From: Paenibacillus sp. FSL H3-0469
GTDB lineage: Bacteria; Bacillota; Bacilli; Paenibacillales; Paenibacillaceae
NCBI RefSeq assembly: GCF_038051945.1
Contig: NZ_CP150302.1
Span: 2,418,001-2,482,000 of the forward strand
Reading direction: 5' to 3'
DNA length: 64,000 bases
Positions 8,433 to 17,743 of this stretch are shown in pieces (the stretch's first letter is position 1; the number at the start of each line of letters is the position of its first letter). Position numbers and translations under genes: made by a program. Under the pieces are notes generated by a model that did no database searches, was not told the DNA's origin, and was given only the letters and a program-made list of their open reading frames with translations.

Positions 8433-9686
8433 CTATTCTTTATACATTATGAACATGTCGTTCAGATTCTTTAGATACGCCTTGCTGTCTCTGCTCATCA
8501 GGAATTGCTGCGAGTATTTACGGAAATCGTTCTCCGCTCCAGTCCCTCCGTGCCAGTAGTGGTTAGGCCAGTTCGAGGAACGTCCCTCTTTCACTAGCTC
8601 AGCGATCTGTTTCACTTGCTCCTTGTTCATTTGGACATCCTTCACCGCACTGATACTGCCTTCATAGTCGGAGAACTGTTGTGCACTCTCTTTAGAGGTG
8701 AGGAAGGCAAGGAACTTCTTAGCTTCTTCCGGATACTTGGCTTGGGACGATATCGTGAATCCGGTGTCCACTCCGCCAAGAACCAGATTCTTGTCTTTAT
8801 CATTGGTGGCCGGGAATGGGAACATACCATATTCAAATTCCGGGTTCAGCTTTTCTAATTGCGGCAATATAAATGTCCCCATGACATACATAGCACCTTC
8901 ACCATTCACGAACTTTTGGTTGATCTGATCCGCCTTGGTTGCGATCGAATCCTTTTGCGCGTAATCATAAGCTACTAGCATTTTCTTGGCGATATCTTCC
9001 CAAAGCGGGTCACCCTCGATTTTCGCTTCTCCCTTGTTGGCTTTCTCCCAGTATGCCTTGTCAAATGAGTTGACCAACAGGTTCATATTGAAGGCGCTAA
9101 CATCTGCTGTCGCATTAGGCATCAGAATCGGAGTTATGCCCAGCTGCTTGAATTTCTCCATGGTAGCGACAAATTCATCCCAGGTTTGAGGAATCTCGAT
9201 CTTGTTCTCAGCGAACATTTTCTTGTTGTAAATGACGCCCATTGCATTCTGACTCAGGGCCACTCCATACATTTTGCCGTCGATCAAATAACGGTCCTGC
9301 ACTTCCGGGATGATATTCTTAACGAAATCTTCGTTAGTAAGATCAAGCAGATAGTCGTTTTGGGCGCGAAGCACATAGTCTTGTTCAATCGGGTAGGAAA
9401 TGAAGATATCCGGTATATCCCCCCGGGCAACTCTGGTCTTCAGCACCGCGGGACCGTCGGGAACATTGACCTGCTCAATTTTGACCCCGGGATTAGCAGC
9501 TTCGAATTCTTTGATCTTTTCATCAAAAAAGTTAACCGCTTCCACTTTCCATTGAAAAAATTCAATTTTCTTCTCAGCTTCACTGCCCTTCACTTCTTCT
9601 GCCGCATTATTCTTAGCCCCGCAGCCACCAAGAACCAGCCCTGCCATTAGCATCATGCTTACCCATTTGACCCCATGATTCTTCAA
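8433..9686 (-). CDS. ABC sugar-binding lipoprotein (family 1)
   Basis: 417 aa surface lipoprotein. The signal sequence ends in lipobox LGGC, giving lipidated Cys22. The SBP_bac_1 pattern includes GEGAMYVMGTFI in the C-lobe cleft. The start is TTG at 9686, with AGGAGG 9 nt upstream. It follows the response-regulator gene (150 nt gap holding a possible promoter and a weak cre-like TGTAAGCG near 9762). This layout, sensor/regulator then binding protein then permeases, is typical of YesMN-controlled oligosaccharide importers, so transcription is probably induced by the imported sugar. Confidence 0.9.
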   Translation of the reverse strand: MKNHGVKWVSMMLMAGLVLGGCGAKNNAAEEVKGSEAEKKIEFFQWKVEAVNFFDEKIKEFEAANPGVKIEQVNVPDGPAVLKTRVARGDIPDIFISYPIEQDYVLRAQNDYLLDLTNEDFVKNIIPEVQDRYLIDGKMYGVALSQNAMGVIYNKKMFAENKIEIPQTWDEFVATMEKFKQLGITPILMPNATADVSAFNMNLLVNSFDKAYWEKANKGEAKIEGDPLWEDIAKKMLVAYDYAQKDSIATKADQINQKFVNGEGAMYVMGTFILPQLEKLNPEFEYGMFPFPATNDKDKNLVLGGVDTGFTISSQAKYPEEAKKFLAFLTSKESAQQFSDYEGSISAVKDVQMNKEQVKQIAELVKEGRSSNWPNHYWHGGTGAENDFRKYSQQFLMSRDSKAYLKNLNDMFIMYKE

Positions 9687-9836
9687 AAGTCATTACCTCC
9701 TCTTTGTTTGTAAGTGCTCTCAATAACTTGTCCTCTCTGTCTACAACCCTATTATATTTTTTGTAAGCGTATCTAAAAACGAGGTGTTTCTATGATTCAT
9801 GTTGAAAAATCTATTCTGTCATTCATTCATATAAGG

Positions 9837-11030
9837 TCATACATCTGCGTTCCGGGACAATCCCGCCCGGTATTCACTCGGCGTCATGTTCATTTTGCGC
9901 TTGAACACCTGGCTGAAATAACGCTGATCGGTATACCCTACCTGGTTTGCAATCTCATACGTCTTCATGTTGGTTCCAGAGAGCAGCATACAGGCCTGCT
10001 GTATTCTCAGCTCCGTCATATGCTCTAAAAAAGTGCTGCCCGTCATCTGCTTAAGCAAAGCGCTGAGATGGCTAGTGCTCATGGCTACATGCTTCGCCAC
10101 CTGATCAATAGCCAAATCCTCGCGATAATGCTCATTCATATATGCGAGCGCTGCTCCAATCTGTTTGGCCGGCGTTTTGCGGCTCGACAGCGATTGGTCC
10201 ACCTCCTGAATCGTCCACACCCGGTGCTGAGAAGTCTCCGCCGAATTCAGCGTTTGCAGCAGATCCAAGATGCCGACGGCCTCATCATATGATTCCGCGA
10301 GTTCCTCCAACCCGCTTACCACCGATCCGGCAGCGATCAGCATGTCTTCTCCAAGGAGACTACCCAGGTCCTGCAATTCAGCCGCAGTCAACTCCGCACA
10401 ATCATCGTCCTCACTCTCTATGTAAAATACGACCACAGCGTAGCGCTTAGAGGTAGAATAGACGAATCTGTGAAGCCCTTCAGGAGTCTCCCTTCCTTCC
10501 CATTGCACCAGATGCAAAGCGCTGGAATCGTCAGCCAGAATGACCGCAGTCCGGTACATGGCGGTACTGCGGAACTTACTGAAGTCAAACCGGCTGCCCA
10601 TCATCGCATCGTAGAGCTGCTGTTTCATTGTGGAGTGTCTGACTTGCTCCTTTTCCTGGAACCAGGCGATCATGCTGTGGATGCATTTCTCAAGCTCCAG
10701 GGGATCAATCGGCTTGAGTATATAGTCGAACACCCGGTATTGCAGTCCTTTGCGGGCATATTCAAAATCGCTGTATCCACTGAGAATAATCACTTCCGGG
10801 CGCTCGGGCCAGCGGCTTATCTGCTCCAGCAGCTCGATACCGTTCATACCCGGCATGGAGATATCCGTTAATAGGATGTCCGGAAGTTCTAACTGCATCA
10901 GCTCCAGCGCTTCCTCGCCGTCTTCCGCGGTTCCGATGACCTTACAATCCATGGCGCTCCAGTTGATCGAAGTTTGCAGACTTTTTAGGATCAGCGGCTC
11001 ATCGTCAACGATCAATACCTTATATTTCAT
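9837..11030 (-). CDS. YesN-type response regulator (REC plus AraC DNA-binding domain)
   Basis: 397 aa cytoplasmic activator. The N-terminal receiver domain has VDDEP acidic residues, phospho-acceptor Asp56 in LLTDISMPG, and the KPID lysine. A linker of about 130 residues follows. The C-terminal pair of AraC helix-turn-helices ends with VGYTDQRYFSQVFKRKMNMTPSEY. The start overlaps the sensor kinase stop by 4 nt (ATGA), giving translational coupling. It probably activates the adjacent ABC importer and hydrolase genes. Confidence 0.95.
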   Translation of the reverse strand: MKYKVLIVDDEPLILKSLQTSINWSAMDCKVIGTAEDGEEALELMQLELPDILLTDISMPGMNGIELLEQISRWPERPEVIILSGYSDFEYARKGLQYRVFDYILKPIDPLELEKCIHSMIAWFQEKEQVRHSTMKQQLYDAMMGSRFDFSKFRSTAMYRTAVILADDSSALHLVQWEGRETPEGLHRFVYSTSKRYAVVVFYIESEDDDCAELTAAELQDLGSLLGEDMLIAAGSVVSGLEELAESYDEAVGILDLLQTLNSAETSQHRVWTIQEVDQSLSSRKTPAKQIGAALAYMNEHYREDLAIDQVAKHVAMSTSHLSALLKQMTGSTFLEHMTELRIQQACMLLSGTNMKTYEIANQVGYTDQRYFSQVFKRKMNMTPSEYRAGLSRNADV

Positions 11031-12772
11031 TTAGCTGCCTCCCGTTCCAGTGGAAAGTTCAATTGAATGGCCGTTCCTTCATGAGGGTGGGAACAGATCA
11101 TCAGACCATAGCCGTCCCCGTACCACATACGCAAGCGCCCCTGCACATTGGATAGTCCGTGAACGAGCCCGGGCTTGGCAGCAGACATCTGTTGCAGTAT
11201 ACGCTGTAAAGTGTCGTCATCAATCCCGGTTCCGTTATCCTGCACCCGAAGATAGCCATCCCCCCGCGCATTGATTCCTCCGGTAATATGGATGGTGAAA
11301 TCGGGCTTCTTCTTACTGTATCCGCGAAGGAGACTGTTCTCGACCAGCGGTTGCAGTACCAGCTTAAGTACATGGTGGTCCAGCAAGTCATGATCTACGT
11401 CAATCTTGTAGGAGAAGCGGTCATCGAACCGTACCTTCTGAATTTCAATATAGCTGACCACATGATTCAGCTCGTGATTGACTGTAACCTCATCGTCCGC
11501 ATGAATGCTGGACCGCAGCAGCTTGCCCAGATTGATCACAATATTGCTGATCGGCTTCTGATGGTTCATCAGCGCCAGCGCATTCACCGATTCAAGCGTA
11601 TTGTACAGAAAATGAGGATTGATCTGATTTTGAAGCACCTGAAATTGGGCCTTCCGTTTATGCTCCTGCTCCAGCCTGACCTCCTCGACCAGTTGGCGCA
11701 GCCTGTTGCTCATCCGGTTGAAGCCGTAGGCCAGCCGCGACAGTTCTACCGAACGGTATTCAGGCATGGATGCATTCAGGTTACCGCTTTCTATTTTTTT
11801 CATGCGTGCCAGCAATTGAATGATGAAGCTTACGATTTGCCGTACATACAGAAAATTAAACAGCACGGCCAGCAGGATGACAAAACCAACCAGCCAAACC
11901 GTCGTATTGCGGATGTAATCGGTCTCCTTGGAAACCGCGCTCCAAGGCTTGATAGATATCAGATAGTAGGGGGCGTCCCCCGGATGCAGCGAATCGGATG
12001 TAATATAGGAAATCAGGCTCTTCTGGCCGCTTTCCGTATCGATCAGGGTACCTTCAGTCTCAGAGGACAGGCTATTCACGATCGGCAGTTCCAGACGTTT
12101 TCCAATGTTGTCGTGATTGGCTTCATAGAGAATGTTCCCGTTGCTGTCCATCAGGAGTTCCCTTGATCCATCCGGGTATCGTGTGAGGAAGATGTCGTCG
12201 AAGCGTTTGATATTGATTTCGAGAATCAGGTAGCCGAGATTTTTCAACGTTAACGTATCCTTAATCGTCCTGCCGAGCATGAATGACCACTTTTTTTGAT
12301 CCGGGTATCTCTCCGTGGGCGGCAGCCATACACTTTTCCCCTCAGCTTCCAGCATGCGGCGATAAAAATCCGTTTGCTGAAAATCCCCAAACGGGAGGAT
12401 GTCCCCGTTCATAAAGTGATAGTCGCTCCCCCCGGCGCTATACAGAATCAGATCATCCAGTGCATTTTGACCGTACAGAATTCCGGCAATGGCCTGGCGC
12501 TGATAATAGAAGTCCAGCAGGGAATCCTTATTATTATGTTTTAAGAAACTCTGTATTTCTTCGGATGCAATCACATATCCGGAGAAAGAATCAGCCTGCT
12601 CTACCACATTTCGAATATTGAGGTCTGTCGCCCGCAGGGTTTGAAGTGTTTCCTGGCCCACCTTTTCCTTGATCGCGGCGTAAGACAAACGGTAGGACAC
12701 GATCCCCAACAGACTGATCGGAACCAATATAAATACAACAAAGGCAAGATAAATTTTACGATGCAGCGCCAT
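11027..12772 (-). CDS. YesM-type sensor histidine kinase
   Basis: 581 aa. A membrane helix near residues 10-30, an extracellular Cache-like sensor domain (about 30-285), a second helix (VWLVGFVILLAVLFNFLY), HAMP, then the His_kinase domain with phospho-acceptor His387 in NPHFLYNTLE. The HATPase region has LVENSL and VQDNGTGID. ATG 12772 is chosen over the GTG at 12775 because GGGAGG sits 9 nt before it. It senses an extracellular signal, probably sugar or ligand-loaded binding protein, and phosphorylates the overlapping YesN-type regulator. Confidence 0.95.
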   Translation of the reverse strand: MALHRKIYLAFVVFILVPISLLGIVSYRLSYAAIKEKVGQETLQTLRATDLNIRNVVEQADSFSGYVIASEEIQSFLKHNNKDSLLDFYYQRQAIAGILYGQNALDDLILYSAGGSDYHFMNGDILPFGDFQQTDFYRRMLEAEGKSVWLPPTERYPDQKKWSFMLGRTIKDTLTLKNLGYLILEINIKRFDDIFLTRYPDGSRELLMDSNGNILYEANHDNIGKRLELPIVNSLSSETEGTLIDTESGQKSLISYITSDSLHPGDAPYYLISIKPWSAVSKETDYIRNTTVWLVGFVILLAVLFNFLYVRQIVSFIIQLLARMKKIESGNLNASMPEYRSVELSRLAYGFNRMSNRLRQLVEEVRLEQEHKRKAQFQVLQNQINPHFLYNTLESVNALALMNHQKPISNIVINLGKLLRSSIHADDEVTVNHELNHVVSYIEIQKVRFDDRFSYKIDVDHDLLDHHVLKLVLQPLVENSLLRGYSKKKPDFTIHITGGINARGDGYLRVQDNGTGIDDDTLQRILQQMSAAKPGLVHGLSNVQGRLRMWYGDGYGLMICSHPHEGTAIQLNFPLEREAAK

Positions 12773-13022
12773 CACAAACTTCCTCCCTTAAGATTCCTAA
12801 TATAGTCTGTCCAAAAGCCATTATATCAACAACTCGCCGCTTCCATGGTCTTCACCCCTATAAGCGAGGCCCGACTTCCTCTCTTCCCCCTTGAGGGGCC
12901 GTTATGACGACGCGGCAGGATTCACTTCATGTTACGGCCTGGCGGGTTGCTCGCCCTGTCTCTGACCGGACTTTTCACCAGTTAGAAGATACGTGCTTTC
13001 TGGGCACGCCAAATACATAAAA
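12773..13022. other. Intergenic region with GC-rich stem-loop sequence, unassigned
   Basis: The part nearest 12773 should carry the promoter of the kinase operon. From about 12830 to 13005 the sequence is compact and GC-rich, with small inverted repeats (CCCCTTGAGGGG near 12890; GTGC-N7-GCAC near 12990). No open frame is evident. It resembles the non-coding end of an insertion sequence, but I could not identify the family. Confidence 0.3.
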
Positions 13023-13041
13023 AGCCGCCAATACGGCGGCT
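13023..13041 (-). terminator. Terminator after the fructokinase gene
   Basis: AGCCGCC-aatac-GGCGGCT hairpin followed on the minus strand by TTTTTATGTATTT, 10 nt after the fructokinase stop codon. Confidence 0.9.
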
Positions 13042-13051
13042 CCTTATGTAT

Positions 13052-13945
13052 TCATTTTGTGACACCTGTACCTGAATCCAATGCTCTTACTCCCAGTGCT
13101 AAGGACCCACACAAGCCAGCATTATCGCCGAGCTTAGGGGCGACAATATAATGTTCGATATCCGATACAATAGGCTTGGCACTCACGTATCCATTGAGAA
13201 TGCTGCCCACCTGCGCCCGGATCATCGGGAATAACTGGGCTTGCTTCATCACGCCCCCGCCGAGAATGACTTTCTTGGGGGATAACGTCAGGATGACATT
13301 CGATATGGCCTGCGCGATGTAGAACGCCTCCATCTCCCATGCCGGGTGGTCTTCCGGCAGTGTATCACCCTTAGCCTTCCACCTTGCTTCCAGTGCTGGG
13401 CCGGCGGCCATGCCTTCCAGACAATCGCCATGATAGGGACAATTGCCACCAAAGTCATCGTTCGGATGCCGCCTTGTGAGGATATGTCCACCCTCTGGAT
13501 GAACAAGTCCATGTACCAGGTTACCCTCAGTATATACGCCGACTCCTACGCCAGTCCCGATCGTATAGTAGACGCAGCTATCCAATCCTTGTGCCGCACC
13601 CCATGTGGCTTCGCCCAACGCGGCAGCATTGACGTCCGTATCCCAGCCGACCGGAACATCGAAGACCGATTTTAGCGTACCCACGAAATTATATCCGGAC
13701 CAGCCGGGTTTTGGCGTTGTCGTCACATAACCGTAAGTCGGACTGGAGTATTCGAGGTCGATTGGACCAAACGATCCGATCCCTATGCTATCGACTCTCT
13801 TATCCCGAAAGTAGGCGATGACATTCTCCATCGTCTCTTCGGGTCGCCGCGTTGGAAAATGAACCCGATCCTCAATTTCCCCTAATTCATTCCCGACACC
13901 ACAGACAAACTTTGTTCCGCCTGCTTCAATTGCCCCGATACGCAT
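13052..13945 (-). CDS. scrK: Fructokinase, ROK family
   Basis: 297 aa. It phosphorylates cytosolic fructose with ATP to fructose 6-phosphate. Visible motifs: N-terminal ATP loop AIEAGGTKFVCGVG, catalytic DTDVNAAALGE, GTGVGVGVYTEG, and the ROK zinc site (HPEGGH, then CPYHGDCLEG). It resembles B. subtilis GmuE/YdhR. ATG 13945 is chosen because AAGGAGG lies 6 nt upstream; the frame is open further up, to 13990. The start overlaps the end of the GH32 gene by 20 nt, so fructose release and phosphorylation are coupled. Confidence 0.93.
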   Translation of the reverse strand: MRIGAIEAGGTKFVCGVGNELGEIEDRVHFPTRRPEETMENVIAYFRDKRVDSIGIGSFGPIDLEYSSPTYGYVTTTPKPGWSGYNFVGTLKSVFDVPVGWDTDVNAAALGEATWGAAQGLDSCVYYTIGTGVGVGVYTEGNLVHGLVHPEGGHILTRRHPNDDFGGNCPYHGDCLEGMAAGPALEARWKAKGDTLPEDHPAWEMEAFYIAQAISNVILTLSPKKVILGGGVMKQAQLFPMIRAQVGSILNGYVSAKPIVSDIEHYIVAPKLGDNAGLCGSLALGVRALDSGTGVTK

Positions 13946-15476
13946 GTGCTTCCTCCTTGATCTCATCTCTCCATATGCTTCCCAGCTCATTGATCTGGAG
14001 CGACACCAGCTTTACGTTTCCGCCTACCGCGTAGAGCTCAAGTCCGTTGCTTGCGGAAGCGGGGAAAATCATGTCCGAGATGACCGCTAGACCCTCACCA
14101 CCGAACACTTCAACCGAAGACCAATCCATGAAGATGGACATGCGTATACAGTTATTCACAGGCGTCAGCGGTGCCTGGTGCTTCGCTGCGAAGTCCGGAT
14201 GGAAATTCGTAGTTCCAGATTTCGTGCGATCGACAAACAACTCCATGTTCAGGGTATCGTACCCGACCACCGTTTCTTCATCTGCAGACTTTCTAACCTT
14301 CATTCCGAACTCCGTTGCGGTTCCAATTTCGAATTCCGCGATCAATTCCGCTCTATCAGTGGTGATGTCCGCCAGCGGATTCGTATCTGGAACCAAGGTT
14401 ACATTCTCCAGAGCCATAAGCGGTGAACCTGTCTTTCTCAATTCTTCTACCGGCTCTTGCACCAGACGAAGGCCTTCCCGATAGGTTCTCAACTTCAACT
14501 CCCGTGGAATGGATGCATTTCCCCGCCACTTGTCAGTCGGAAGCGTCCCGGCATACCGCCAGTTGTTCATCCAGCCGATCCAGAGCTTACGTCCGTCTCC
14601 TTCCGGTATATCGCTCCAGGTGACGGCTGCATAGAAATCGGACCCGAAATCAATCCATTTCACATCATGAACCGAAAGAATAGGCTCGTCAGGTGTAAAT
14701 GTCTTACCATCGAAGCTGCCGACGAAGTACATCATACCGGAGCCGCCTGCCGGTGGTTCAGGCTCGTTCGGGTTCACTCCATTACAATCGCCTACACTTA
14801 GAATGAGCACCCACTTCTTCTGATTGGGATCACCATCGACATGAATCGAGAATAGATCCGGACATTCATAAACGCCGCGATGTGTTCCGATGACGTCAGC
14901 GCCAAATGCACTAGCAAATGCCCATTCCTTCAAATTCGGAGAGGTGTAGAACTCCACACGGTCTTGAACAGCCAGAGTCATAATCCAACTAGATGTATCC
15001 TCATGCCAGAATACCTTCGGATCGCGGAAATCAAGCGTCGTCTCCGGAAACAGGACCGGGTTCCCTTCATATTTCGTCCAAGTCCGTCCCTTATCTCTGC
15101 TGTAGGCGATGCTTTGAACCTGCGGCTTACCTGGCTGCACCTTGTTGTCGTTATTCGTATAGATCGCCACAAGCCCTGACCCGTCCTCATCAAAAAAACC
15201 ACTTGTGTTATGCGTATCGACTACCGCGCTTCCAGAGAAAATCGCACCGTCCTCACCTGGCGGCAAGGATGCTTCAAGCTCCTCCCAATGGACCAGATCG
15301 GTGCTTACCGCGTGCCCCCAATGCATTCTACCGAAATCAGGTTGGCTTGCGAACGGAGTGTGCTGATAAAAGAGGTGGTACTCATTCTCGTAATAAACCA
15401 TTCCGTTCGGATCGTTCATCCAGTTCTTTTGTGGCGAATAGTGATACTGCGGACGGAACTTCTCTGTATAATTCAT
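13926..15476 (-). CDS. GH32 beta-fructofuranosidase (levanase/inulinase/invertase type), intracellular
   Basis: 516 aa, no signal peptide. Classic GH32 signature: NWMNDPNG with nucleophile Asp22, FRDPK (Asp152) and YECPDLF with acid/base Glu204, then a C-terminal beta-sandwich with the VEVFGGEG strand typical of fructosidases. The start is set at ATG 15476 (MNYTEKFRPQYHYSP), with GGAGG 13 nt upstream. The poly-Leu extension up to 15527 is an artefact of an AAT repeat in the leader. It releases fructose from sucrose, inulin- or levan-type oligosaccharides; the downstream fructokinase phosphorylates it. The LacI-type gene diverges from its promoter region. Confidence 0.93.
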   Translation of the reverse strand: MNYTEKFRPQYHYSPQKNWMNDPNGMVYYENEYHLFYQHTPFASQPDFGRMHWGHAVSTDLVHWEELEASLPPGEDGAIFSGSAVVDTHNTSGFFDEDGSGLVAIYTNNDNKVQPGKPQVQSIAYSRDKGRTWTKYEGNPVLFPETTLDFRDPKVFWHEDTSSWIMTLAVQDRVEFYTSPNLKEWAFASAFGADVIGTHRGVYECPDLFSIHVDGDPNQKKWVLILSVGDCNGVNPNEPEPPAGGSGMMYFVGSFDGKTFTPDEPILSVHDVKWIDFGSDFYAAVTWSDIPEGDGRKLWIGWMNNWRYAGTLPTDKWRGNASIPRELKLRTYREGLRLVQEPVEELRKTGSPLMALENVTLVPDTNPLADITTDRAELIAEFEIGTATEFGMKVRKSADEETVVGYDTLNMELFVDRTKSGTTNFHPDFAAKHQAPLTPVNNCIRMSIFMDWSSVEVFGGEGLAVISDMIFPASASNGLELYAVGGNVKLVSLQINELGSIWRDEIKEEAHAYRGN

Positions 15477-16147
15477 GTTTCTCCCACTCCTCCAGAATAA
15501 TAATAATAATAATAGTAGTCGGAGCATGGCCTGTTACAGCATGAACTCACGCTCCGACGGTATGCATTATAATGTAACTGGCTATTTCCCCGCTCTGTCG
15601 TAACCTGTTTGTTTGATTTTCAGCCAATCCTGCTTTCATGTCCGGCATCGGGCTTCAGCATTTTTGCAGCCTTCGTCCAACACACAAATAATTTGCTGCG
15701 TTTCGCCCCTTCGATGTTCCTAATTATCAGCCGTGATAGCCATTCTACCACGGTCAAATCCCATAGCGTTCTCCCTCAATACTCATTTGCAAAACAAAAA
15801 ATGTGATTTTGAATATTCCTTACACAAAAGTAAGTGCTTCCACATGTTACTGGTAACGGCTTAGCAAATTCAATTTACAACATCATGATTACTTCGTCAA
15901 GGCTTTCATGACCACAAAAGTAAACATATGAACACAAAAATAATAACATTATATTTCGATAACGTAAATTTTATTGGTTTTACAGCTTCAAACTATGAAA
16001 TAGTAGTTTTTTATTAGGAGAAATCCATAACGAGGTGAATACAAACCGCCCAATTTTATTGTTCATTTGTTTACTTTTGCACAAAATGTAAACCTCAACA
16101 CTCTTTCTTTTTAGGTTTTCACGAATTGTCCATTTGTAACAATCGAG
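15477..16147. promoter_or_regulatory. Divergent control region between GH32-fructokinase and lacI-type gene
   Basis: About 670 bp without a credible gene. It contains six AAT units (15496-15513) just upstream of the GH32 ribosome site and a TATAAT box at 15566-15571 (minus). An inverted repeat GTTAC-tg-GTAAC lies at 15846-15857. A repeated motif CAAAAGTAA occurs at about 15824 and 15914 on the plus strand and at about 16081 on the minus strand, where it forms an inverted repeat (GTTTAC at 16069, GTAAAC at 16088). These are candidate operators for the adjacent LacI-type repressor. Confidence 0.5.
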
Positions 16148-16176
16148 TTGACATTTGCATCAATTTATACTACGAT
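16148..16176 (+). promoter_or_regulatory. Promoter of the lacI-type gene
   Basis: TTGACA (16148-16153), a 17-nt spacer, then TACGAT (16171-16176). This places the transcript start near 16183, upstream of TTG 16223. It also argues against translation starting at 16148. Confidence 0.65.
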
Positions 16177-16222
16177 TATTTTGGTCGAGATTGCAATACT
16201 TCTGTTAAAGGAGCCATTATCT

Positions 16223-17260
16223 TTGAACAAAGAAAAAGTAACCATTCAAGATATAGCCGATTCGCTTGGACTTTCCAGGAATACGGTATCCAAAGCATTA
16301 AATAACAATCCCTCAATACCGGATGAGACACGCAGCAAAGTGGTTAGGAAAGCTATCGATATGAATTACAAGCAGTTCGCCTTGTTCGAACAAGAAGTCA
16401 CACCTGCCAAAAGAACCGGTAATATTGCCCTGCTTACAGCAAATATGCCGAACAATTCACATTTTGGCACATCACTGTTAAGCGGTCTCGAACAAAAAAT
16501 TAGCTCCGAAGGCTTTAATTTGTCGATACATATCGTTCGGGAGAATGAATTCGATTCGTCGGCTCTTCCTGTGAATTTCGACAAAAGTAAAGTAGATGGC
16601 ATTGTCTGTATCGAATTATTTGACAAGAGCTACTCGGAGTTTATTACTTCATTCGGGATCCCCACATTATTCATTGACGCTTCAGCAGAACTGACGTTTT
16701 CTGAGATGAAGGCAGATCTACTGCTGATGGAGAACATTCACAGCACTTTTAGTCTAACGAAGAAGCTCATTGATGAAGGAATTACGGAGATTGGGTTCAT
16801 CGGCGATTCCCGCCATTGCATGAGCTTCAACGAGCGTTGGGATGGGTTCACCAAAGCCATGTATGCCGCCCGGATTGATCTTGATGAATCCTTCTGCATT
16901 CTCGAAGACGACCGGCATATCGATGACTATAAGTGGCTTAAGCAGCGACTAGCAAGCATGACTAATCTTCCACCCGCGTTCGTATGCGCCAATGACTTCA
17001 TCGCTATTAATGTCATTCGTATCTTAAAGGACCTAAATATTCAAATTCCTGGTGAGGTTAGGGTCTGCGGATTCGATAATTCCCCAGAGTCGCGAATCGT
17101 GGAACCCCACTTGACCACCGTTCATATCCACAGATCCGAAATGGGCTTCCTTGCCGCCGAGATGCTTCTGTCCAAAATCGAAAATCCCGACAGACCTCCA
17201 CTGGTTACGCATGTGAAGACGCTGCCGGTTTTCCGTCAATCGACGGGGCATGAGGAGTAG
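16223..17260 (+). CDS. LacI-family transcriptional regulator
   Basis: 345 aa from TTG 16223, with AAAGGAG 9 nt upstream. The N-terminal helix-turn-helix is VTIQDIADSLGLSRNTVSKALN, followed by the hinge region and a periplasmic-binding-protein-like sensor domain (VKADG..CIELF, IGFIGD, CANDFIAI, VCGFDNSPES, LTTVHIHRSEMG). It is divergent from the GH32-fructokinase pair and probably represses it until a fructoside or phosphorylated sugar binds. A frame extends upstream to 16148, but that would place the start inside a promoter -35 box. Confidence 0.92.
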   Translation: MNKEKVTIQDIADSLGLSRNTVSKALNNNPSIPDETRSKVVRKAIDMNYKQFALFEQEVTPAKRTGNIALLTANMPNNSHFGTSLLSGLEQKISSEGFNLSIHIVRENEFDSSALPVNFDKSKVDGIVCIELFDKSYSEFITSFGIPTLFIDASAELTFSEMKADLLLMENIHSTFSLTKKLIDEGITEIGFIGDSRHCMSFNERWDGFTKAMYAARIDLDESFCILEDDRHIDDYKWLKQRLASMTNLPPAFVCANDFIAINVIRILKDLNIQIPGEVRVCGFDNSPESRIVEPHLTTVHIHRSEMGFLAAEMLLSKIENPDRPPLVTHVKTLPVFRQSTGHEE

Positions 17261-17379
17261 ACAGTAGAACAATGGCGTGGGATATACAGAAGAGGAGTAT
17301 TGAAACTTGTCAGGACATCTTCTTTGCTAATTACGGCAAGGAACCTGTCATTCCACGATTTTTAGTTTGTAAGACAAAT

Positions 17380-17411
17380 AAGGGTTCCAGCTCTAATGAG
17401 CTGGAACCCTT
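17380..17411 (+). terminator. Terminator after the lacI-type gene
   Basis: Perfect 14-bp stem AAGGGTTCCAGCTC / GAGCTGGAACCCTT with a TAAT loop, followed by ATTGTTGTTGT on the plus strand. Confidence 0.85.
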
Positions 17412-17421
17412 ATTGTTGTTG

Positions 17422-17478
17422 TGCTGGGGACGGGGAAGAATTCGTACGGTACTTAGGTACCGCAGATTTTAAGTCTTG
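17422..17478 (-). other. Decayed tRNA-Leu 3'-half fragment, candidate attachment site
   Basis: Read on the plus strand, this stretch aligns with the intact tRNA-Leu gene from 24888 over about 59 columns, with roughly 80% identity and two 1-nt gaps. It includes an exact GTACGGTACT block and ATTTTAAGTC around the anticodon. Similarity stops at the anticodon stem. Same orientation as the tRNA. This is the geometry left when an element integrates at a tRNA 3' end. The duplication has drifted, so the insertion would be old. Confidence 0.65.
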
Positions 17479-17743
17479 AAGTGGTCTTCGTAGAACCTTT
17501 TCTACGCTACGGGAATATTGGGCAAAAAGCCTTTATCCAGTATTTGGATATGTATCCATGTTAGCAAATACTTGGAGCAGGATGATGGTACTCCTGCTCT
17601 TTACACCATTCCTCTTATTTAAAAGGTCTATTATTTGACTTTGCTTTTGCTTAGAATGCAATTCTATGAACGAATTGTATAAGAGCTCCCCCAAACCCGC
17701 CTCATTAGTTGATGTGACTGTAGGAGCTTAAATTTAAAGACAT
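17479..17743. other. Intergenic, no gene seen
   Basis: AT-rich spacer between the tRNA-like fragment and the end of the defence operon. No credible ORF or strong terminator hairpin was found. Confidence 0.5.

Noticed and set aside
15477..15527. Poly-leucine N-terminus of the GH32 gene
   Set aside because: It is produced by an AAT trinucleotide repeat in the leader. The GH32 family start and the GGAGG site indicate ATG 15476.
16148..16222. Upstream start for the LacI-family gene
   Set aside because: The TTG at 16148 is the first triplet of a TTGACA promoter box. The family N-terminus and an AAAGGAG site point to TTG 16223.
17272..17472. 66-codon ORF after the lacI-type gene
   Set aside because: It runs through a perfect terminator hairpin and the tRNA-like fragment and has no ribosome site.
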